A DNA stretch of 33,041 bases from Candidatus Giovannonibacteria bacterium RIFCSPLOWO2_02_FULL_43_54 (GTDB taxonomy: Bacteria; Patescibacteriota; Minisyncoccia; UBA11713; 2-01-FULL-45-33): positions 1 through 33,041 of the forward strand of contig MFIK01000018.1 in assembly GCA_001778875.1 (NCBI GenBank), read 5' to 3'. The notes under the pieces are model-generated. The model was not told the origin of the DNA. It searched no databases and was given only the letters and a program-made list of their open reading frames with translations. Made by a program: the position numbers and the translations under genes. Of the stretch, positions 1-5,716 are shown one piece after another (within the stretch, counting starts at the first letter, position 1; every line of letters starts with the position of its first letter).

Positions 1-67
1 GCACGGCGGTTAATTAAGCTATTAATTGGGTTTCGACTTTTTTTAGCTTAATACCGCCGTGCTTTTT
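1..67 (+). terminator. Rho-independent terminator of a gene upstream of the window
   Basis: The arm at 1-20 (starting GCACGGCGGT) pairs with the arm at 44-62 (ending ACCGCCGTGC) with a two-base bulge, and TTTTT follows at 63-67. It separates rpsP from whatever lies to the left. Confidence 0.85.
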
Positions 68-106
68 AGTTATCCACCACACTAATAGTTAAAGAACCAT
101 AAATAA

Positions 107-135
107 TTGACTGGCTTTTTTTATTATGCTACTTT
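107..135 (+). promoter_or_regulatory. Promoter of rpsP
   Basis: TTGACT (107-112), 17-base spacer, TACTTT (130-135), with TGC directly before the -10 (extended -10). The predicted start near 142 leaves only about 4 bases before the rpsP ATG at 146, so the mRNA would be almost leaderless. Confidence 0.6.
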
Positions 136-145
136 GATATTCAAT

Positions 146-448
146 ATGTTAATCATTCGGTTACGGCGGGTAGGAAGAAAAAACGATCCCAATTTTCGCC
201 TTGTGGTCGTAGATTCAAAAAGGGCCGCGAAAAGCGGAAGTTTTTTGGAAGTTCTAGGCTCTTATGACCCGAGAAAAAAGAGGGTGGAACTAAAAAACGA
301 GCAAATAAAAAGTTGGCTTTTGAAAGGCGCGCAAGTTTCGGATACCGTGCATAATTTGCTCGTGAACGCTAAAATAATCGAATTGGCGAAGATAAACGTG
401 GCAAAATCGCCGAAAAAGGCGGTAGCAGAGGCGCCGAAAGCGGTTTAG
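146..448 (+). CDS. rpsP: 30S ribosomal protein S16
   Basis: Small-subunit ribosomal protein S16, 100 residues, within the family's usual size. The N-terminus MLIIRLRRVGRKNDPNFRLV, then the segment DSKRAAKSGSFLEVLGSYDP, is the S16 signature. The lysine- and alanine-rich tail is variable in the family. I start at the ATG at 146 because the S16 fold begins there; an in-frame TTG at 107 would add 13 non-conserved residues and lies in the -35 box. No Shine-Dalgarno is visible, in keeping with a near-leaderless transcript. Neighbours khpA and trmD are the usual partners of rpsP in bacteria. Confidence 0.96.
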   Translation: MLIIRLRRVGRKNDPNFRLVVVDSKRAAKSGSFLEVLGSYDPRKKRVELKNEQIKSWLLKGAQVSDTVHNLLVNAKIIELAKINVAKSPKKAVAEAPKAV

Positions 449-457
449 GTTTTGAGG

Positions 458-486
458 TTGACAAGCGATAAATAAGAGAGTATAAT
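458..486 (+). promoter_or_regulatory. Perfect consensus sigma70-type promoter of khpA
   Basis: TTGACA (458-463), exactly 17 bases, TATAAT (481-486): no mismatch to the housekeeping consensus. Predicted start near 493 gives a leader of about 50 bases. This allows khpA to be transcribed independently of rpsP. Confidence 0.88.
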
Positions 487-542
487 ACCAACAATAAACG
501 AAAAGGTCGCATTCAGTATTAATGGATTCAAAGAACACATAA

Positions 543-875
543 ATGGCAAGAACAACCGCATCATCTGCGAGCTCTGACCAAGACTTTTTGGAGTATGTCG
601 TGAAGGCTCTGGTGGACAACCCGGGCGCAGTAAAGACTACAAGGAAAGTCGATGAGATGGGCGTTCTTCTTTCGGTACAAACCGACAAAGAAGACGTAGG
701 CAAGCTCATTGGTCGCCAGGGCAACACCGCCAAAGCTCTACGAACCTTGCTCCGCGTAGTTGGAATGAAAAACCACTCCCGCGTGAACTTGAAGATCGAA
801 GAGCCTGAAGGTTCCACCCACGTTCGCACACCGCGCGCAGGCGCAGTAGACGACATGGACGACTTGAAACTCTAA
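543..875 (+). CDS. khpA: KH-domain RNA-binding protein (KhpA/YlqC family)
   Basis: Single KH-domain protein of 110 residues. The KH signature GKLIGRQGNTAKALRTLL carries the GxxG loop (GRQG, residues 57-60). KhpA proteins bind RNA and, where studied in Firmicutes, form a complex with KhpB that affects cell division and cell wall growth. The common KhpA is about 75-80 residues; this one has extra serine/alanine-rich residues at the N-terminus and an acidic tail. Position after rpsP is the classical context. There is no Shine-Dalgarno; a six-codon ORF (522-542) ends directly against the ATG. A strong bidirectional terminator follows. Confidence 0.92.
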   Translation: MARTTASSASSDQDFLEYVVKALVDNPGAVKTTRKVDEMGVLLSVQTDKEDVGKLIGRQGNTAKALRTLLRVVGMKNHSRVNLKIEEPEGSTHVRTPRAGAVDDMDDLKL

Positions 876-892
876 TTTTTGTCGACAGGCAA

Positions 893-932
893 AATAATCA
901 AAAACCCGCAGAATTGCGGGTTTTTGATTATT
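893..932. terminator. Perfect 18-bp bidirectional terminator after khpA
   Basis: Arms 893-910 and 915-932 are fully complementary, with GAAT as loop. The stem has a GC core (ACCCGCA/TGCGGGT) and A/T outer parts that give a U-run on either strand. Confidence 0.92.
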
Positions 933-956
933 GTAAAAATATGTTAACATTCCAGT

Positions 957-1277
957 ATGAGAATAGCCTTAATAACACTCATTGTTATCGTATCTATTTT
1001 TTTGATTGCTAACATTTTATCAGACATATCAGGTTATTTAGTAAAAAATTATAAAATCCCGGGTTTTTATTGGATTTGGTTATTTATATTTCCAATAGTT
1101 GCTATTTCATTAATACCGTTATCGGTTATCCCGGACTTCTCTTTCTTACAAAATAGCAACGGATTCGTTCCTTTGTGGATTGTTAATTTAACTATTCTAG
1201 GATTCTATTTTGCCATATTAGTATTGCTTTGCATAATATTATATAAATATTTTTCAAAGCCCACGGCACATCCATAA
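957..1277 (+). CDS. Small hypothetical membrane protein
   Basis: 106 residues with three hydrophobic stretches (about residues 3-20, 38-60 and 75-97), so probably three membrane helices. I do not recognise a family. It sits between khpA and the trmD remnant, with 2 bases to the trmD start, so the two are probably co-transcribed. TGT-TAACAT (945-950) ends six bases before the ATG, predicting a leaderless transcript beginning at or beside the start codon. No Shine-Dalgarno is present. Confidence 0.7.
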   Translation: MRIALITLIVIVSIFLIANILSDISGYLVKNYKIPGFYWIWLFIFPIVAISLIPLSVIPDFSFLQNSNGFVPLWIVNLTILGFYFAILVLLCIILYKYFSKPTAHP

Positions 1278-1279
1278 CA

Positions 1280-1510
1280 ATGCCAAGTATTAGATTTGAT
1301 ATTATCACAATCTTCCCGGAACCATTTAAGACTTATTTTAATGAGTCGATTTTGAGGCGTGCTCGGGAGAAGAAATTGATAGATATTAAAATTTGGAATC
1401 TGCGGGATTTTACAAAAGACAAGCACCGCAAAACGGATGACAGGGCTTATGGTGGAGGGCCGGGGATGGTTATGAAAATTGAACCGCTTGTAAAAGTACT
1501 TGAAAAAATA
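1280..1510 (+). pseudogene. trmD: tRNA (guanine37-N1)-methyltransferase TrmD, N-terminal fragment
   Basis: The first about 77 residues are typical TrmD: FDIITIFPEPF at the N-terminus, then the segment DDRAYGGGPGMVMKIEPL. TrmD is normally about 220-250 residues; the SAM-binding trefoil knot and the C-terminal tRNA-binding domain are missing. Homology stops near 1510; the frame runs through unrelated DNA to a stop at 1601-1603. Next come a palindromic element (1529-1584) and an IS110-family transposase fragment on the other strand. No C-terminal half of trmD is found to the right, so this is a deletion or rearrangement, not a simple insertion. The fragment cannot be active. Because m1G37 methylation is usually essential, another trmD, a variable population or an assembly join should be considered. 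Confidence 0.88.
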
Positions 1511-1528
1511 ATAATCCTCTTAATCTCC

Positions 1529-1584
1529 CTTACTTTAAGGGGGACAAAAAAGAAACGTTCCGATAGCGCCCCACTTAAGGTAAG
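1529..1584. repeat. Imperfect palindromic element at the trmD/IS110 junction
   Basis: CTTACTTTAAGGGGG (1529-1543) is nearly the reverse complement of CCCCACTTAAGGTAAG (1569-1584), with single-base bulges. It lies exactly between two broken genes and resembles the oligopurine/oligopyrimidine repeats at 20876-20999. Confidence 0.65.
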
Positions 1585-1947
1585 TTCGTCCGTGTCGCGA
1601 TAAGTATATCCCTTTCCTTGCCCGGTAAGCGTCCGGATGATTCTCGCGTCTTTTTTATCGGTCTTTACGCGCCGCAGAGAGTCGTTTTGTATGGCCCGGG
1701 ACGAAATGAGAGGGTTGATAACAGCAATATTCCAGGACTCGCGGGAAAGCGTCGCAACAAGAGGAAGGTGGTAAACGCCGGTTGATTCGACGCCAATTCT
1801 TGTTTTCTGTTTGATGTGTTTTTTCTCTTCCAATGATTGCATCAAATAGCTGATTCCTTCTTTTGTATTTTCAAATTCAACGATATGTTTATCGCTGAAA
1901 GAAACATGGAAGCTATCTTTGCCCATGTCAATTCCGATATTCCTCAT
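1585..1947 (-). pseudogene. IS110-family transposase, N-terminal fragment
   Basis: Starts at the ATG at 1947 with MRNIGIDMGKDSFHVSF, the opening of the IS110 DEDD (RuvC-like) domain with its first acidic residue (D7 in GIDMGKD). ESTGVYHLPLVATL and the motif VKTDKKDARIIRTL, which carries further acidic residues, follow. About 120 of the 300-400 residues of a full recombinase remain; the C-terminal domain with the catalytic serine is absent. The frame stays open to 1447, but beyond about 1585 it is antisense to the palindrome and to trmD. Non-functional. Confidence 0.85.
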
Positions 1948-2168
1948 AATAGTTTGGGTTTTAAGAAATAATTTAAGAGAGAAAAAGAAAAAAGAAAAAG
2001 AGAGAAGAGCGTGCCAAATGATCTCATTTTTGCTATCTTGTTTATGCAGGTTCCCATGCATCCGCGGCTTTACCGCAACAAGGTGATCCGCATCCTGCAA
2101 GAATATATGTGAGATCCGTAGGTTTTTTACCGCGCCTTTCGCGCAACCCGCAGACGACGGCCGCTCAC
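1948..2168 (-). other. IS110 upstream non-coding region, candidate bridge-RNA remnant
   Basis: About 220 bases upstream of the transposase start without a credible ORF. Two potential stem domains are visible: TGCAGG (2045-2050) pairs with CCTGCA (2094-2099) around an inner GCGG/CCGC hairpin (2064-2076), and GTGAG (2109-2113) pairs with CTCAC (2164-2168) around a GCGC/GCGC hairpin (2132-2144). In IS110-group elements the non-coding end upstream of the recombinase encodes the bridge RNA, with two internal loops that read target and donor. Assignment here rests on position and helices only. Confidence 0.4.
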
Positions 2169-2170
2169 AG

Positions 2171-2200
2171 AAAAAGCATACCATTACTGGTATGCTTTTT
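2171..2200. terminator. Bidirectional hairpin terminator
   Basis: AAAAAGCATACCA (2171-2183) and TGGTATGCTTTTT (2188-2200) pair perfectly over a TTAC loop. It can end transcription from the trmD side and of the minus-strand gene 2251-2505. It may have been the original terminator of the trmD operon. Confidence 0.88.
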
Positions 2201-2250
2201 GATTATAGGAACCCCCGCATGCAGCGAGGCACTTATCAATGAAAGATTTG

Positions 2251-2505
2251 TTATCTGAAGCGAATTACTCTAAATATGTGTTTGGCGTTAGATTCGGAAA
2301 GTTTTAGCGCAATCCACCCGTTTTCGATAGATACAGCGCCGTTAGTAACTGCTTGAATTTTGACAACAGCTTGGTGTAGAGTCATGCTTTTGCCGTTCAG
2401 TTTTCTCGCTACTTTCTTTACCTTGTCCGGTATAGGAATGGTTGCGCCGGCAAAACCCAGATGCGGATCAAAGAATGTTTTTATCGCATTGGTTTTTTGG
2501 GCCAT
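2251..2505 (-). CDS. Small hypothetical protein
   Basis: 84 residues, soluble and basic, no recognisable domain. It starts MAQKTNAIKTFFDPHLGF and ends KHIFRVIRFR. It is supported as a gene by a good promoter (2534-2562), an AGGATG sequence shortly before the ATG that could act as a Shine-Dalgarno, and the downstream terminator at 2171-2200. Confidence 0.65.
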   Translation of the reverse strand: MAQKTNAIKTFFDPHLGFAGATIPIPDKVKKVARKLNGKSMTLHQAVVKIQAVTNGAVSIENGWIALKLSESNAKHIFRVIRFR

Positions 2506-2533
2506 TTATACATCCTGTGAATTTTCTTTGCCA

Positions 2534-2562
2534 AGTATAGCATCATATAAAATTTGCATCAA
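2534..2562 (-). promoter_or_regulatory. Promoter of the 2251-2505 gene
   Basis: Read on the minus strand: TTGATG (2557-2562), 17-base spacer, TATACT (2534-2539) preceded by TGC (extended -10). The leader would be about 20 bases. Confidence 0.72.
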
Positions 2563-2643
2563 TTACTTCGCTGTTTTTTGCGGGCTTTCCACAGGTGGCG
2601 TGTTCCCAAAAATTGAAATATGCTATCATTAAAAGGTTACTCT

Positions 2644-3255
2644 ATGAAACTGGCGAATATTTTGAAAAAGTTGTTGTTGGGCATCGTTCTTTCGACGCTG
2701 CCCCTTTTTGCGTTTTCCGCGACATCCGCAAATCAGCCTACTGTCCGGCAAGTAAGAGTTGAAATTCAGGAAAAGCGCGCGGAGATGCGGGCGGAAATAA
2801 AAGAAAAGCGCGAGGCTTTTCAAAACGAGGCCAAAGACCGGGTTGAGGCTTTAAAAAAACATTTCGGGGAAGCGCGTGCGAAAAGAATAGAAGGATTTTT
2901 CAACAATATGGTACGCAAGTTTGAGAACGCGATAGACAGGCTTGATGCGCTCGCTGATAGAATAAAAAATCATCTGGATAAATTGGCGGACCAGGACAAG
3001 GATACGGCGGAATTAAATTTAAAATTGGATGTTGCGAAAAATAAAATAACCGACGCCGAAAATTCACTTTCCGATGCAAAAGCAAAATTCGACGCCATGT
3101 CTTTAAGTTCCGACCCTAAACAGTCATTTAAGGACGTAAAAATATTAGTTCAAAATGTCGCTAAAAAAATTAAGGAAGCGCACGCCGCGCTGGTCGACGT
3201 AATTAACTCAATGAAAGACGCTTCTGACAAAGCCACCACAACGCCGACCCAATAA
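2644..3255 (+). CDS. Secreted or membrane-anchored coiled-coil protein
   Basis: 203 residues from the ATG at 2644, preferred over 2620 because it gives a clean signal peptide: basic MKLANILKK, then a hydrophobic core and an AFSA-like cleavage region near residue 25. The rest is charged and helical, rich in K, E, A and D, with heptad-like repeats (for example EKRAEMRAEIKEKREAF), and ends in a Thr/Pro-rich tail. No family recognised. A TGC-TATCAT extended -10 lies about 20 bases upstream. It is followed after 12 bases by a small membrane protein and then nth, probably one transcript. Confidence 0.75.
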   Translation: MKLANILKKLLLGIVLSTLPLFAFSATSANQPTVRQVRVEIQEKRAEMRAEIKEKREAFQNEAKDRVEALKKHFGEARAKRIEGFFNNMVRKFENAIDRLDALADRIKNHLDKLADQDKDTAELNLKLDVAKNKITDAENSLSDAKAKFDAMSLSSDPKQSFKDVKILVQNVAKKIKEAHAALVDVINSMKDASDKATTTPTQ

Positions 3256-3267
3256 ACAATTAAATCA

Positions 3268-3522
3268 ATGGAAAATTTTAACCAGCAGCCGGCAAATGAC
3301 GACAAAAACAAATTGATTTGGTGGGTCATTATTATTCTTGTGGTTTTACTCACCGCGGCATTCGTTGTTTTTTTCTGGCGGTCCATCCCTTATTCTTCGG
3401 TAGTTGATTTTTCGGTGTTTAAAAAGGACAGTATTTCTGCCATTGAGCGAGACCTAAATGCAGTCGAAATGGACAATTTGGACAGCGAACTTGCCGATAT
3501 TGAGAAAGAGATAAATCAATGA
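3268..3522 (+). CDS. Small single-pass membrane protein
   Basis: 84 residues: a polar N-terminus of about 15 residues, one membrane helix (WWVIIILVVLLTAAFVVFFW), then an acidic helical tail ending DSELADIEKEINQ. No family recognised. Its stop overlaps the nth start by four bases, so translation is probably coupled. Confidence 0.72.
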   Translation: MENFNQQPANDDKNKLIWWVIIILVVLLTAAFVVFFWRSIPYSSVVDFSVFKKDSISAIERDLNAVEMDNLDSELADIEKEINQ

Positions 3523-4193
3523 TAAGTTTTGAGATAGCTAAAAAAGAAACTCTTCAAGCCCGCCGAAAGCGGGCTTCGCAAATATTAGCGCGCCTGAAAC
3601 ATGCATATCCCAATGCGAAAATCGCGCTAAATTATAGCAACAATATCCAGCTTTTGGTCGCGGTCATAATGTCCGCGCAATGCACGGATAAAAAGATAAA
3701 TGAAATTACGGCTGCATTATTCAGGAAATACAAAACAGTTGACGATTTTGCGGATGCCGACCAGAAAAAATTTGCGCTAGAAATTAAGTCTGCTGGTTTT
3801 TATAACGCCAAATCAAAAAATATAATAGCGGCGTGCAAAATGATAAGAAAAGATTTTGGCGGGAAATTGCCAAAAACCATGCATGAGATAATGCGCCTGC
3901 CGGGCGTTGCAAGAAAAACCGCGAGCATTGTTTTGGGCAATGCCTATGGCGTAGTTGAGGGGATTGCGGTAGACACTCATGTCCGGCAATTCGCCAATTA
4001 TTGCGCGCTATCTTTTGAGCGTGATCCGGTAAAAATCGAGCAAGATTTAATGAAAGTCATTCCGAAAAAAGAATGGTTCAATGCGACCTATCGCATAATC
4101 GGTTTCAACCGCGAAATGCGCTCCCGCGCCTCCCGCGAGGCCGCGAAATTAAAAATAGTTTTGCAGGACTTATGTCCGGCTTCACCGATATAA
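3519..4193 (+). CDS. nth: Endonuclease III-like DNA glycosylase lacking the Fe-S cluster
   Basis: Base-excision repair glycosylase/AP lyase for oxidised pyrimidines. The helix-hairpin-helix LPGVARKTASIVLG contains the catalytic lysine (K133) and the catalytic aspartate is D152 in VDTHV. LLVAVIMSAQCTDKKIN is the conserved N-terminal helix. Length 224 is normal. The usual C-terminal four cysteines (C-x6-C-x2-C-x5-C) are absent: the region reads NREMRSRASREAAKLKIVLQ and has only one Cys near the end. Known cluster-less relatives show that catalysis can persist. The N-terminus contains a palindrome (3556-3576) coding for QARRKRAS. Overlaps the previous gene by four bases; a terminator follows at 4247-4269. 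Confidence 0.92.
   Translation: MISFEIAKKETLQARRKRASQILARLKHAYPNAKIALNYSNNIQLLVAVIMSAQCTDKKINEITAALFRKYKTVDDFADADQKKFALEIKSAGFYNAKSKNIIAACKMIRKDFGGKLPKTMHEIMRLPGVARKTASIVLGNAYGVVEGIAVDTHVRQFANYCALSFERDPVKIEQDLMKVIPKKEWFNATYRIIGFNREMRSRASREAAKLKIVLQDLCPASPI
3556..3576. repeat. Palindrome inside nth
   Basis: AAGCCCGC (3556-3563), loop CGAAA, GCGGGCTT (3569-3576). It is read in frame in the poorly conserved N-terminus of nth and looks like a small REP-type insertion. Confidence 0.65.
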
Positions 4194-4246
4194 ATTAGGG
4201 GTTCGGCGATAAGCAAGCTCAACAAGTAAGTGCAACACTTTGACCT

Positions 4247-4269
4247 GCCTGCCGGTAGGCAGGCTTTTT
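4247..4269 (+). terminator. Terminator after nth
   Basis: GCCTGCC (4247-4253), loop GGTA, GGCAGGC (4258-4264), then TTTTT (4265-4269). The CCTGCCTGCC type of sequence resembles a mobile palindrome doing duty as terminator. Confidence 0.78.
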
Positions 4270-4281
4270 GTATTTTTGGGC

Positions 4282-4287
4282 TACAAT
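4282..4287 (+). promoter_or_regulatory. -10 box of murD (leaderless)
   Basis: TACAAT ends six bases before the murD ATG, so transcription should start at the A of the start codon. No clear -35 box, which would fall in the preceding terminator stem. Confidence 0.5.
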
Positions 4288-4293
4288 TAAACT

Positions 4294-5544
4294 ATGAAGA
4301 TTGCTATTTTAGGCTACGGAGTGGAAGGGAAATCGGCAGAGAAATTCCTGAAATCATCACTTAGCTGTCGGACAGCTAAGTGCTGGATTGAGATTCGCGA
4401 TGTGAAAAAACAAGGGAAGGGTTATCTTAAAAATCTGGATAAATTTGATATGGTTGTGCGCTCGCCGGGGATACCGTTTTTATCGCCGGAAATTCAGAGG
4501 GCGAAGAAGGCCGGCGTTGAAATTACCAGCACCACCAAGTTGTTTTTTCAAAACGCCAAAGGCATTTTGGTGGGGATAACTGGGACGAAAGGGAAAGGAA
4601 CTACCGCGACTTTGCTTTATAAAATTCTAAAAGCTAGCCACTTGGCAACCGGGTTGCCAAGTGGAAGCGTTCATCTAATCGGAAATATGGGAATTCCGAT
4701 GCTGGACGAATTACCGAAGCTTAAGAAGAATTCCATCAGCATTTTAGAGCTTTCCAGTTTTCAATTGCAGGATTTAGATGTCTCTCCGCATATTGCCGTT
4801 GTTTTGGATATTTCGCCCGACCATTTGAATTACCATAAAAGCTTCAAGGAGTACCTTGAAGCTAAATTTCCAATTTGCAATTTTCAATTTTCAAAAAATA
4901 AAGCGTTTTATTTTTCAGATAATCGCTATTCAGAAAAAATCGCTATGCGCGGCCACGGCAAGAAAATCCCTGTTTTGTCGGATAAAAATTTAAAGCTAAA
5001 AATTCCCGGAGCTCACAACTTAAAAAACGCATCAATGGCCGCCGCCATCGCGCGTGCGCTCGGCGCGGAGGAAAGCATTATTAAGAAAACCATAAGAAAT
5101 TTCAAAGGTTTGCCTCACCGCCTGGAATTTGTCCGTGAGATCAATGGTATAAGATTTTATAATGATTCTGCTTCTACAAACCCCGCGGCGACTGTGGCGG
5201 CTATTTCCGCTTTTAAAGAACCGAAGATATTGATAGCCGGAGGAGCCGGGAAAAATTTGGATTACCGTCCGATAGGCAAAGTTCTAAAAAATTCAAATAC
5301 TAAACTAATCATATTGAATGGGCAGAACAGAAAAGAGATCGGCAGAGCGATCAGCGGCGCGGAAAGTAGTGCTCCGCACATTATTTATGTGAAGAACTTA
5401 AGATCAGCAATAAATTTAGCATACAAAAATGTCCAAAAAGGCGGCGTCATAATTTTTTCGCCGGCTTCAACCGGCTTTGATCAATTTTCAGGTTACGGCG
5501 AGCGCGGCGAATTTTTCAAACACGCTGTAGTAAAACTAAAATAA
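4294..5544 (+). CDS. murD: UDP-N-acetylmuramoylalanine--D-glutamate ligase
   Basis: Cytoplasmic ATP-dependent ligase that adds D-glutamate to UDP-MurNAc-L-Ala. N-terminal Rossmann-like domain starts MKIAILGYGVEGKSAEKFL; the ATP-binding loop is GTKGKGT (97-103); LDISPDHLNYH and the C-terminal ligase domain segment IRFYNDSASTNPAAT are typical. At 416 residues it is near normal length but carries three odd inserts: SLSCRTAKC near residues 23-30 and HLATGLPSG near 116-124, each encoded by a palindrome of the same family, and FPICNFQFS near 193-201, encoded by an AT-rich oligomer repeat. All leave the catalytic motifs intact, so the gene is probably functional. murD is separated from the mraY-ftsW-murG block. 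Confidence 0.95.
   Translation: MKIAILGYGVEGKSAEKFLKSSLSCRTAKCWIEIRDVKKQGKGYLKNLDKFDMVVRSPGIPFLSPEIQRAKKAGVEITSTTKLFFQNAKGILVGITGTKGKGTTATLLYKILKASHLATGLPSGSVHLIGNMGIPMLDELPKLKKNSISILELSSFQLQDLDVSPHIAVVLDISPDHLNYHKSFKEYLEAKFPICNFQFSKNKAFYFSDNRYSEKIAMRGHGKKIPVLSDKNLKLKIPGAHNLKNASMAAAIARALGAEESIIKKTIRNFKGLPHRLEFVREINGIRFYNDSASTNPAATVAAISAFKEPKILIAGGAGKNLDYRPIGKVLKNSNTKLIILNGQNRKEIGRAISGAESSAPHIIYVKNLRSAINLAYKNVQKGGVIIFSPASTGFDQFSGYGERGEFFKHAVVKLK
4358..4382. repeat. Palindromic element copy 1 inside murD
   Basis: CACTTAGCTGT (4358-4368), triloop CGG, ACAGCTAAGTG (4372-4382): 11 perfect base pairs, 25 bases. Translated in codon phase 2 as SLSCRTAKC. Confidence 0.85.
4639..4663. repeat. Palindromic element copy 2 inside murD
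   Basis: CACTTGGCAAC (4639-4649), triloop CGG, GTTGCCAAGTG (4653-4663); one further C-G pair at 4638/4664. Same ends, GC step and loop as copy 1, with compensatory changes at stem positions 6, 9, 10 and 11. Read in codon phase 1 as HLATGLPSG. Confidence 0.87.
4864..4904. repeat. AT-rich oligomer repeat inside murD
   Basis: Tandem units of the type AATTTCCAATTTGCAATTT, then CAATTTTC twice, translated as KFPICNFQFSKNK. The same kind of sequence lies in gltX (26908-26943). Confidence 0.6.
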
Positions 5545-5655
5545 ATTTTGAGTCGCGTCGCCTGCCAGCAACGCTTCGTGTAGCGATGCGGGCGGTGAGC
5601 CCCTGAAGAGAGAGTTAAGCGCGAAAAATTTACTTTAGTTTTGTGACGGGTTTGA
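5545..5655 (+). other. Intergenic stretch with a possible hairpin
   Basis: No gene seen. CGCCTGC and GCGGGCG (within about 5563-5605) can pair around a small inner hairpin. There is no following U-run, so it is not an obvious terminator of murD. Confidence 0.3.
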
Positions 5656-5684
5656 TTGACAAAATCAGATTATTCTGCTAGATT
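5656..5684 (+). promoter_or_regulatory. Strong promoter of the class IV aminotransferase
   Basis: TTGACA (5656-5661), 17 bases, TAGATT (5679-5684) preceded by TGC. The predicted leader of about 26 bases contains GGAGAG (5707-5712), a Shine-Dalgarno five bases before the ATG at 5717. Confidence 0.8.
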
Positions 5685-5716
5685 CCCGTTAGATAGTTTC
5701 TTAAACGGAGAGTCTT

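Noticed and set aside
107-145. Upstream TTG start for rpsP
   Set aside because: It is the -35 box of the rpsP promoter and would add residues not found in S16.
290-856. Long minus-strand ORF opposite rpsP and khpA
   Set aside because: It is antisense to two well-supported genes and crosses a strong promoter; no domain is recognisable.
2031-2114. Short plus-strand reading MQVPMHPRLYRNKVIRILQEYM
   Set aside because: It lies in the IS110 upstream region, which is better explained as structured non-coding DNA; no ribosome site, promoter or family.
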